Shown here: positions 26,301 through 38,300 of the stretch, piece by piece
Numbering within the stretch: position 1 is the stretch's first letter
Layout: the number at the start of each line of letters is the position of its first letter
NCBI RefSeq assembly: GCF_965638725.1
Contig: NC_134951.1
Coordinates: 105,051,811 to 105,115,810 of the forward strand
From: Aptenodytes patagonicus
Lineage: Eukaryota > Chordata > Aves > Sphenisciformes > Spheniscidae
Direction: 5' to 3'
DNA: 64,000 bases
Program-made: the position numbers and the translations under genes
Notes under the pieces: generated by a model
What the model was told of the DNA's origin: nothing
Database searches by the model: none
What the model saw: the letters and a program-made list of their open reading frames with translations, nothing else

Positions 26301-29300
26301 AGCAGAACTAATAGTTCTGTACTGTGTGCTTGCAATTATGAGGGGGTTTTGTCCATGCAGATGGGTTGGTTGCTTATCTTGTATGTGCATTTTTGGTGGC
26401 CAGTTAGAGACTGGAGAAGGAAATGTTGCATGCACACAATGATAGATGTACAAAACATGTCAATTTTTAGGCAATCCTATGTTTCTGTTATTTGATCATA
26501 TTCTCTTTTACTGCAGAAAGAAGGTAAAATAATAGTATACCAATGTGTTTACTATAGTTAGCAGCGTAGAAGTTTAGGGCATCTTGAAGCCTGTCAACTG
26601 CAAACCTTGTCTTACCTGATATTTAACTTGCACTTAACTGCCATTTGCTCAGTATGTCACATAGGTCTTGCTGACCTTGGCAATGCTACAGGAGAAAAAT
26701 GAAGTACTGTCCTCAAGTAATCAAACCCATGCAGCTGGTAGAAGTTGGAGGTATTTTAAGAGCAAGCAGTCATTGTTTCTGCATTTGGTAGGGCTGCTGC
26801 TTGGAAAACCTCCTTCATAGCTGTAGTTTCTTTAAACTTTTTTGATTGTCTCTAGAGGCTGATCAAGTTACAGGAATGACAGAAGAGTGTCTCATGTCTG
26901 GATTCTGTTCAGGTTAACAGCGCTTGGCCTTTTCTACAACAGTTTGGTGCTGTGTACGTTCATGTTTGGTCTCTTGCTGATTACTACTGCTTACTGAGAT
27001 TGAGAATGGAGAAACCAGTTTCCCTCAAAAGAGTATGTCAGGATTTTCTAAATGGTGTAGTCAAATGGTCCTCTTAGTAATAGTAATGAAACTTGAAGTT
27101 CTCAGGATGAGTATTTGAGTAAAACAGTTGTGTGCCATATAACCTTTTTGGATTTCTTTAGATGAGGAGACAAGAAGCCTTCAGTTTGAAGACCAATCTC
27201 AGCGTCTTAATTGTGGGCATAATTCGTATTTTCTTTTGGTGGTTCCTGGCTGAGCTGATGATTCACCTCATGTATATCCATGCTCTCTACAGCAGTGCTC
27301 CACCTTTGGAAGCTGCGTCATACTGGGCCTTGGGTGAGTACAGAAACAGTAGCAGAAATCTTCCTTCTCCCCCCACTTCAAGAACCCCAGTCTACTTCTC
27401 TTTCATGTCCATCTGTAGGTACTTATGAATAGTACATTATGGCCAGTCACTGTCAGAAAGGTGGTCTACAGACTCTTAATATAACATGTAGATCCTCTAA
27501 GAAGCTTACAGTTGAACTGATTGAACTGCTTCCTAAATTAAAAAAATATTCTGTATTTTTTCCAATCTAAAGTGTGTATCTAAACTTTGGTCTAAAGTGT
27601 TTTTTTCCATAGAAGTGGACACTTAAAAAAAGAGTTTGTTTACTGTAGGGATGGAGGAGGGGAGATGTTAAGAATTAGTGTTTCTCATCCTTTATTGATC
27701 TCCTCCTGTTTGATATTTCTGGTTCGTATTCATGTTGAAATGACAGTACTCATGAAAAGAGCAGGGATTTTAATTTCATTAAAATGAATGCTGACGAATG
27801 TAGCATAAAATGGCAAGAGCTTTAGGTGCTGGTATGTAGGTAGACATAGGCTAACCCATAAGCCACTGGCATATGTGATTGGTTTGTGGGGTTTTTTTTC
27901 CCCCCACTGTCCTGCTATGTGTATCACCAGGTAGGAGGAATGAAAGCAGAGAAACCCCAGGCCTTAAAATTGGGTTCTGAAAAAGTCTTGGTGATTGCTG
28001 AATTGAAGCAGATGCCTCTTACTGTACCACAAGTAACAGGAATAGATACATGCACTGGTATGGTCCTGTCAAGCATTCATTGGAGAACATGTAAGATGAG
28101 CAGTGTGTGTGTTGGAGGACACTTGTGTATTGGACTCTGGTCAATAGAGGGCAATGTGTGCGCTCTGTCACTGTATGTGTATATATGTGTGTGCATATAT
28201 ACACACTATATATTTCAATATATAATTTTTATATATAAAAAAGAGCAAGAACAGATGGGGAGCAGAAAGTGAGAGGTTTGCCTTCATGGTTCATTCTGCC
28301 CCTCCTCACTGTTTAGAAAGTGGATTCTGAGTTTTCATCTCCTGTTCTAAATGTCAATTCATTGATGAATTAAATCAGTTAGCTCCTGGTGTTGTCTGTA
28401 TGTCTGACAAAAAGCTGGCCACTGGATAAGGCAGGTAAGGCTACAGAATTAGGGACGAAATAGTCCAGCTTTGGTGTTACCGGGGGATTTTTCTCTCCCT
28501 TCAAGACAACCAATATTGATTTTAAAAAAGATGGGAAAAAAGTTACTTTCCAGACAATAGCTAAGCAGGCTGTATATTTATTTGACAAAATCAAGTGTTA
28601 TATCCTAAGAATTAAAATGCATTTTGAACAGATTATTAGAAAAGGCTGAAATGCCTCAAAGCAACAGGTGATTAAAGCCTGTGTTAAAGCAAGTTTGGAC
28701 TGTAAAGCTGCCTGATTAAAATATGATAATTTGATTTGAAACAAGTTCCCTGTGGAGACCCTGCTTTTAAGAGGTGTGTTCAAAGTGTAACCCTACTTTC
28801 ATTGAGCTTTGTCATTGTAGTAATGAAAGCAGACATTTAAAATATTATAGTACAAATGAGATTGAGGCAGAAGTTTATCACTTCTTAAAATGTTTTCTCT
28901 GCAGGTTTTATCATAATGATTATACAGGTCTCCTTAGACTCACAGCAGTGACAGGCCAATGTTGTGACTTGCTTTAGGGAGCCACTGATATATAAGTAAG
29001 GGTACTGGTAATATTTTTCTGTTGATCTTTACGAGATCCTTATGGATCTTACCATGCTTCTACATCAGTTCTTGTACTGAGCCAAACCCCTCCATTATTT
29101 CACATTCTTTGTTATGAAAACCAATTACATCAGATAACTGAGTCTTGAGACAAAGGAAGCAGCTTGTTGTTGACTCAGGAGGATTAACCACATGGTATAT
29201 TAGCCTTTCTGCACTGCTGGGTGTTTTGTTCATTTTGTGTTTCCTATTTAACTACAGCACCTTCAAAGCAGCACGGAGCATCTACTTACCTCATGATGCC

Positions 29301-32300
29301 TGGCTGCCCTGATAGCTTGGTAAACTTAGGGGAAAGGTTGTGAGGCTGTTTTGCAATCAACTCTAATTAGGGAGATTATAACTGCTCCTCCATTTTTCTT
29401 CTGGGATATCTTTGAACAGTGGGCAATAAATGCCAGCAGTGCAGGTAAAGACAACAGTGCTATGAGATTTTGCTCTGGGCATCTTAAGGGCAATGATGAT
29501 GGTCAGTCTACACCTCAGAAGCGTGAAGCTACACTGTGTTCTGCATCACTTCGTGTGGTGCTCCTGTGAGGTGAGACAGCAAAGAAATGAACCAAAACAA
29601 ACCCTGACTGAGTTGCAATGCTTGTGTAAAAATGCTAGTGTACAACATTGTCATTTATGGCCATGTAAAGCAGAAATGCTAAAGTTACCTAAAGTAACAT
29701 TACTGAGTGCACACAGGTGTAAACTTAAAAAAAAAAATAGTACCTGGGAGGATGTGTTACCCAGCAGTAAGAGAGGTATTTTCTCTTGTGTGGAAGGAAT
29801 TAGGCAAACAAGTTTCTAGAAGCAGCAATATATAAAATGATGTGTGTACGGTTTTGATGCCTGTGTATTTAACTGTAACAAAGGTGCAAGCTGCCTTCAA
29901 TATTACTGTTTGCGTGCATTAGCTACTGTTAGTACATTTTGTGAATTATATAGTGTTTTTTTAAACATGTGTCCTTTTGCAACTAAGCCAAAGATCCTCT
30001 TGGGTCAAATCTTCAGGTTCTTCTTTTCTCATGCTTTTTACAAGCCAGTACCTGCATTACTGTAACAGCACTCTTGGCCTATAGGTTACCTCATTCCTTC
30101 CAATTCATTTGCAAATACCTAGTTCTGTGTGTTCGCCTACTCTTCTGAATGTGGGCATGTCAAAGCGCAGTTTCTCCCCTTCTAGAGGAGGCCACCTTCT
30201 GTCCCAGGTAACCCAGCTGAGCTGTGTGTTTCTTGTGACACGTGTTACCGTAGTGTCATAAAGGCTCAGAGGGCATTGTAGCCTTGCTTCACCCTTTGCT
30301 TGTTGAATATTCTCCAGTCTCTTTATTGGCTATGTAATCTGGGTAGAGGAAGCCTGTCTCTTGAATAAACAATGATGTGGCACATGCTTTCCTGCATTGT
30401 TGTTGTACTATGGATGGAAGAACTGCTGTAATTGAAGTATCTGTGCAATCTCTTTGATTGCTGTTATATGCAGGTTGTATTTGTAACTGGCAAGTTTCAA
30501 GGTTATTAACTGGGTGATAAGAGTGTTGGGAATTGTGAGCAGAAGACTAAAGACGGTGTATGTGTAGTTCATGTAAAGGTAGAACCTTCAATTCTCTCCT
30601 GGTCACCCCTGTTTTCCTGGATTACTCCTTTCCCTATGTTTTGTAACTTGTGCCTGGCAGCTGCCAGTAAAGGCAGCTTATGTGCCTGCCCTGTGGATCA
30701 ACGAGCTATGGAAGTACATAGTCAGCAGCCTGCTCTGAGAGAGAGCAGGTTGCATCCTCTGTGCATCAATCCTTTAATGAGCAGGAAAGTAAGTGTCTTG
30801 TTGCACTATGGCTCCTGGATTTTGGGGGTTCAAATGAAAAATGGTTGGAGTCCTAGCTGGATGGTCCTCTGAAGAACAGCATCTTTCTTAAAACTATTCT
30901 TCATATTATTTAGAAGAACTCTACTAAAAGAGAAAATGGACATTGATTAGTTAAGCTCTTCAGCTAGACAGTACAAAATCTATCATTTAATTCCACTTTT
31001 TCCATGTTGAATATTTTTAGCTGGATTTCTGTCCATGTTATGAGAAAAAGCTGGTTGCATCCACATCTTCCATGGACTAAATACAATAGGAAAATATTAT
31101 GGATCTGTTTTCAGCGTATCCCCTCCCCTGCTTAATACTATAACCCCCATGTGCCACATAGATGTCAGAATTTCTTCTGCCACATATTCGTCCCCACATT
31201 TAAATTGTTTCCTTTAGCATTTGGCACATACTTCTTTAAACTTGCATGCTTATATTGCAGCAAGCTGTGGTACTGGAGACCAAATGCCATGTGCATTAAC
31301 AAAAAGCTCTATCATATGGGTCTGAAAAAAGTGTAATTTCATGCTGAGTACACAGTGTTGCGGATGGAAGTGAGTGAGACTGCACTTCACTCATAAGAGA
31401 GAAGCAACAACACACTTTATTGATATAAAACAGGAAGTTAGAGTTCAATTGTAAATGTGACAGTGATTTAACAATATTCGATCGCAAGGTACACTTGATT
31501 ATTTACTGCATAGAGGACAGGATCAGACAGAACTGTCAGGAAGACCCTCCTGTTGAGCCATGAGGTTCAGAAAGAACCCCCTTGCTTTCTAGACTCCTTC
31601 TCAGAGAGGAGTCTAGGTGCGGCTGGATCCAAACCTAGTCCCAGACTTGGTCAACGGTTTATGTCTGAAGGATTATATATGTGTAATTAATCCCCTATAT
31701 CACTTAGCTAAGATTTTAAAGTTTAGCGTGCTATTAGTCGCTTACCGAGGATCTGTTGTGGCAAGGAATCTCTCAACCTCGAGGAGTAACCTTGAGAGGC
31801 GTCCCTACTCAAGGGGAGATCCCACTGTGCAGCCCGCTGCTGTGCAGGAGGGCTCTTGGGCTGCTCACTATTTAGAGGGGTAAGATGATTGACTCAGTCA
31901 TATTTGCATACTGATAACTGTGGTTAGGTGGGCATATTTCTCACAATAGCCCTTAGTTATTGTGTTGTTACCTGGCTCCCAAATCCACTTTGAAAGGACG
32001 CAGCTATCACTATCGGCATCCATTAATGACTGCCCCTGGTAGTTATCGCTTGAGGAGGGTTACAGGAGACAAAGATGAGGTTGGGTGGCGGAGCACACTG
32101 TCACACACAGTTGTATTCTGTTTCCTCAGTGGCCTGTGTTTGGTAGCAAGGATAACCTCCAAGAGGAAATGTCAGCCTCTGGTATGGAGGAAGAGGAGGT
32201 GGTGAGAGCTAGCTTTGGGTAGAGGTGCTTTTAGATACCCAAATATTAAGTCTTTTGGGTAACTTTAGGTATAAAAGATTTCCAGTCATTGCCCATAGCT

Positions 32301-35300
32301 CCAGTCCCCACAGAGACTTTATTCTTCCCTGTATAGGGCAGTGGGAATCTTGCTCTCTGTCTGGATGTTGGGGAAGGCATTTGGCTGTACCTTCTGGATA
32401 GTATGAGATAGAGAACACAAAATCCATGTGAAATCTTGCACTTGTTTCTTCAGTGACTCTTGTACTGGCCTGTGTATTCCTTCAATGTGATGGGCTCCAG
32501 TGGCACCCCACTCTCCCAGCAGAAAATGTTACTGCTCTTTAAGACCCACCAGGCATGATGAGCAGCAGAGAGTGCAGTTGTTAAGGGTTGCTCATGGGCT
32601 GGGCTTTGCTGCTCTCCTCTGAATGGCTCATTTCTCAGAACTGCTTATTGCGACACCCTTGTCCTCGCAGCAAACCTTGGCTTCAAATCCTTCTCAGCAA
32701 TGCTGATGATCTGTGGTAGGAGTTGTATGAAAAGCCAGGTGATAGCAAGCAATATGGTTTTCCAGTGGCAAAATATTAGGTCCCACATCAGGAATAGAAT
32801 AAAGAATACGATGGGACTGTATCCATAGCGTTTGGTTTTTTAACTGTGTGTACCTGTTTGCCATATATGTATGGCCCTTCAGTTTGTGGGAGGGATGTTA
32901 ATGTCTGAACACAGAATTAATTTAAAGATGTCAGCTGGGCAGCACAGTACTGTTATTTATTGATCCCAGGAAGGCATTGTTTGGAGAATGAGAGCATTTT
33001 CTAGAATTCACAAATCACTGTGTCTATATTCACAAATATTCATGTCTATGAATAGTTAGCTATTGGCATATTGAACAATATCAAGGCATTTGTGCTTATT
33101 TAGCTCCGAGCACCAAATGCAGTGTTTATAGCATGTTTTTGTCAGTGCTGCATCTCGTTCTGGTAACATTGGTCAGATTGTCTGAAAGAATTGGGCGCTT
33201 TCAGAATTAATGACACAGCAGGAAGACCCGTATTCCATGGTAATGGAAACCCTGATAATTCATTCTTCTCAGTTTTTAAAGTTAATTGGGATTAATTTGC
33301 TGCCTTTAATTTTACACTGTAAAATGAAGATTTGCAGGCACAGATGATAAAAGCCACTATGGATTCCAGTAATCCAGGATCCTGGTGAACTGCAGCATAC
33401 CAGAAGAATAGCCACACCGGGCCAGATCAGAGGTTCATCTGCTCTAGTGAGTAATGTTTAGACATGGTATGTAATGAAGCCTGGAAAAAGAAATAAAAAA
33501 TAAAGGGCAGGTAGATTGGTGATCCTTTCCAACGTATCTTCTTCAGGCTTCTGTAGCTGAATGACAAATTCACTGACTTAGGTAGTAACAGGGAGTTCAA
33601 CAGCACTAGTTGAAAGATCTTAAATTCAAATAAGTGATTTATTTTTTTTCTTCACTATGACAACAGAATATCAATAGCAAAATTCACCTGGTGGGGTACG
33701 TTATACAGAAACTGGAACGGATGTTGATTCATTTGTGTGTTAAGACTGATTCTGAAAATGCAGAGATTAAAAAAAGCGCTGCCTATGTTATCCTTATGAG
33801 GCTTCGCATTTAGCCTGGTGATTCAGCACCATTTACTCATCTCTGCTCATCTGAACAGAGCTTCATGTCAGTCTCACAAGGTATAGTGAATGATGAAAGC
33901 CAGAATTCTGCATAAAAATGTATTGTCTAATACAATTGTTGCACTGGATTAATCCAGGATACTAATAGATATTGTAATTGTGAAAATATATTTGACTAGG
34001 AATCTGTGTATGTGTGCTTTGTCAGAGGTGTGTGTCTGGTGTAGAGACGTACCTCTGAGATGTATGCATGTATGACGTCGTGAGTGTTCTGTGGATTTAA
34101 TGTATTGGCCTTAACCATGTGTCATTTGCTTGTTCTAGTGAAGCATGCACAAGTTAGTGTCAATTAGCTATCATTGTTTTAATTATTAACTAGGCTCTAG
34201 TACTCCAAAAGGGTATGTATTTTCATATGAGCAGCATGTAAGTCAATCCAGAATGTGATCTGTTCAAAGGTGGAGCCACCTGGTTTAATCTGTAATTGGT
34301 GATTTCGTGTTTTGATTTGTTGAAAGAAGAAATGTTATGTAAGTTCCTCTTTGAAAGTGAGACCTACGGAGTAGTCTGTGTAAGTTGGATGTAGGGTGCT
34401 AGTTCTGATGTACTGCAGTTCTTTTTCTAATAAACCCATAGATAGGAAATGGATTTCTGAGTTCATTTTAAGAAGCACACAGTGTTTTGCTATTGAAATT
34501 AGGGTGTCTGTGCATCTGTCTAAATGGTAATGACATACTAACAGAGTAATCTGAGATTCTTTTTCCATCCTACAAGATAATGATAAAGAGAATCTGATAA
34601 AATATTTGGCATCTTGCTGTCTGTTTTGAAAACTGGAAATACAAACATGAATCAGAAAGCTTAGTAAGATTTTATTCTCTAAAACATTGGGTAGTTCACT
34701 GCTCTATACGAAGAAGTGTGTGTGTGAAGGTAATTTTTTTTATAAGTCTTCCTGCAGGCTAAACTTCCAGATAGTATTGGCAATTAACCTCCTTTTATGA
34801 TTACTGTTTTTCACGTGTGTGTGGTGGCTTAACACCAGCTGGCAACTGAGCACCACACAGCGGCTCGCTCACTTCCCCGGTGGGATGGGGAGAGAATTGG
34901 AAGGGTAAAAGTGAGAAAACTCCTGGGTTGAGACAAGACAGTTTAATAGGTAAAGCAAAAGCCGCGCACGCAAGCAAAGCAAAACAAGGAATTCATTCAC
35001 TACTTCCCATGGGCAGGCAGGTGTTCAGCCACCTCCAGGAAAGCAGGGCTCCATCATGCGTAACGGTTACTTGGGAAGACAAATGCCATCACTCCAAACG
35101 TCCCCCCCTTCCTTCTTCCCCCAGCTTTATATGCTGAGCATGATGTCATATGGTGTGGAATATCCCTTTGGTCAGTTGGGGTCAGCTGTCCCGGCTGTGT
35201 CCCCTCCCAACTTCTTGTGCCCCCCCAGCCTACTCGCTGGTGGGGTGGGGTGAGGAGCAGAAAAGGCCTTGACTCTGTGTCAGCATTGCTCAGCAGTAAC

Positions 35301-38300
35301 AAAAACATCCCTGTGTTATCAATCAACACTGTTTTCAGCACAAATCCAAACCATAGCCCCATACTAGCTGCTGTGAAGAAAATTAACTCTGTCCCAGCCA
35401 AAATCAGTACAATGTGATAACTGTGAGAGTTCTTTCCTGCAGGTATTTACTAATGAACATAATGTCTGCTGTAGATATTTTGGGAGTATTCAAGATAGGT
35501 GGCTTTAAGGCATGTGTATCCTTGAAAAAAAACTCCTGGTTTTCTTAAACCTGGAAGAGCTGCCTATGCCTTGACCAACAGTCCCTTGGCAGCTCTGATT
35601 AGTCTTGTTTAAGTAACTTCCCTTTGGATCTTTGTCTATTCAACTTTGTCTAAAAAGAAGCACTTAGCCTCCAGGGCAAACATTGTGGTATGTACTTTCC
35701 TGCCACCGCTCCATATGTTTTAGGAATTTTCTTGCTTCTCCTGTGCTACTGGAACGCTGGGATATGAAGCCGGGCTGCACGAGTCCCTGTAGTATTTTTC
35801 TTTCATCATTCCTTTTGATTTTGTGAGCCGGCGCACCTCTTTCAAAGCAGTGCCAAGCAGCAGTGAAAAACACTGCTGAGCAGTATGTGCCTAATTATTA
35901 GTTGCATTGTTTTCTGTTCCAAGTAATGAAATTGGGGTGCTTCATGTTTCTCACACAATGCTCTCTTTCAATGGCTAGAGACAGGAATAACAGAATTGAG
36001 TTGTCACTTTTGCATTAATTCAGGTCAATGTAGCAGGCATGAGTGGACGGTTAGCCCTGACTAGGGGCCAGGACAGCACAGCGTGATGTACGTGGGATTG
36101 CTGGCAGTGGCTGCAGAACTCTGCTTACCTGGCAGCTTGTGCAGAGTTGACTTGGTGCTGTGGTAGTCATATATGTTCATGTGAAAGCTTCCCCCAGCAT
36201 GAGGTGTAGCCTCCTGCTGTGATCAATACCAAACTAAGAAGGTCATAGTAGATCCAGTCTTGGGGCTCTTGTCAGGGAGGAGTGTCCTGCTGCAAAGAAA
36301 ATGCTGTAGCCCAGTGTGTAAAGCTTGTCAATAATCGTGCTCTTATTGATTGATGAATGGAGCTGGAAACTCCTGATGCATCTTATGACTGTTGGCATTA
36401 TTGCTGAGATACATCTGTAGCCTATCTGCTCCAGTGCAGAGCCATATTCTTTCATGGAGATTTTAATTTGAGGGAATCCTTGTGTAATTTTTAATTTTTT
36501 TTTCTGTGGAAGAAGCATGTGAAAAATAAGAGGAAGGGTAAATGAGCCCCTAAAGCCTGATGTTTTGAACTGGATTATATGGCCCTAAATTCTGAGCTGT
36601 TTTAAATGTCTGTTTCCTATTAGATTTGTACCATGTGTCAGCAACCTTTTTGAAATATGATTGCATATTTATCTGATACATGTTTTCTAGTTGCACCTGC
36701 CCTGGTACTTGACAGAAACAAGCATCTACAATCATTAATGCCATAGGGTCAATGTAGCTGCAAAAAGGGTAAATTTGTGCTGTTGCGCTCGTAACAAAAT
36801 TGCGTGCTAAGTTACAATTCTTGACCATGAGTTTTGGTGATGGTTTATGGACAGAAAAAAGCCAAGTGTGGTTTCTCATACCTGGATCCAAATCTCTTGC
36901 CGCTTAATTATGAAAGTGTTCTGTTTGATAACTTCTGTCAAAAAATATCAGGCAGAGTTTTGAGAATATGAAAATTAAAAAAAAAAAAAAATTCTGTGAA
37001 TATTTTAAATTCTAATTATCCTTGAAACAAGGCTCTATGAAACTTATAAAATGCAGTAAATTTGAGGAAGGTAAATGTTTGAAAGTCTATAAATGCATTT
37101 TTAAAGCATAGGAAAACTTAGAATGTTTTAAGGATTGTAAGATGATAAATTGAAAATATCAATTTCTATAAAAGTCAGTTAATTCAATCTGGGACTTCAA
37201 ACAGCTTGACTGTTGAACTACATGGGTTTAAGAGTGTATGGGTACTTCTAACTTGATTTTTTTTTTATCCCTTAAGGCATTTCAGTTTTAAAAAAATTTA
37301 ACCTTGACTGTGAATCCTTTGAATTAATTTATTCTGGGGAAAAGAAAGCATTTTTGCAATACTTTTTTCCCTTAGGTGTGTTTTTAATATACAGTTGATA
37401 TAGCTTGTTTCCAATTTAAGATAATGCTTGTGTGCGAGTTCTTTTTAAGCTTTAAATCGAACACTAGAGAACAAATTACGTGATATTGTTAATGACTTTG
37501 AGAAATTTAGCATTGATCTTAAATTTCTTTTTTATTTCATGTTTTTAAATTAGGTGAAGCAGTGTACTTCTGGCTGCTTTGCGCAAAGCAGCTGGAATGT
37601 CTTGGGTATGCAAGAAAATTTAAAGCCTGTGCCTATTGCTAATGCTGCCCAGCTGTTGCGTGGCTGTGAATCTTGCCCTCAGTTTTCCATGTGTGGCCAG
37701 ATCTCTTACAGCTGGGATGAATTGAAGACCAATGAGAACTTAATCTACATATTTTGACAGGGACCTTCACCTTGCTGCTATTGTGAGTCTTAGAATTGCC
37801 ACATGCAGATTAGCTAGTGCGTGCCAGGTAATGATTGGTGATGTGATGTCTACATTTATTTAAGATACCAGTGCTATTGAGCTGTCTGCTAGTTAACAGT
37901 AATGACAACTTAGATGTATGTTATTAGAGATGGTGAAAATGCCTTTTTTTTTTCCTCTGAAACTTGCGTATTATAACTTTGTATCTGAGAACTCGAAATC
38001 TTTCATTATTGTATTTAAAATCAAATGTATTGGTTTTCGGGTCTCGAGAGAGTGGTAGTCTATGTCTCTAAATCTCTTTCCATTGTGCACAGCCAAAGGA
38101 TTTTGAATTTTCCCAGTGCACAGACAGCTGTGATCTTCATAATCGGTTTGAGTGGGTGTCAGCATTCAGCTCTCCAATGAAATTTGTCAGAAAAGAAATG
38201 AGAAACTGAATGAGATGGGAATTAAAGCAGAAAGTTGGCTGTATAGATGATTTAGCAGTAATCTAATGTGTAGCTAATTGGCTAGTATCCAAATTGTTCT

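Noticed and set aside
21986..35411. Copies A and B as the two LTRs of one long provirus
   Set aside because: The 12 kb between them contains HHAT exons 6-7 and no retroviral genes, and each copy has its own flanking duplication candidate, so they are separate solo LTRs.
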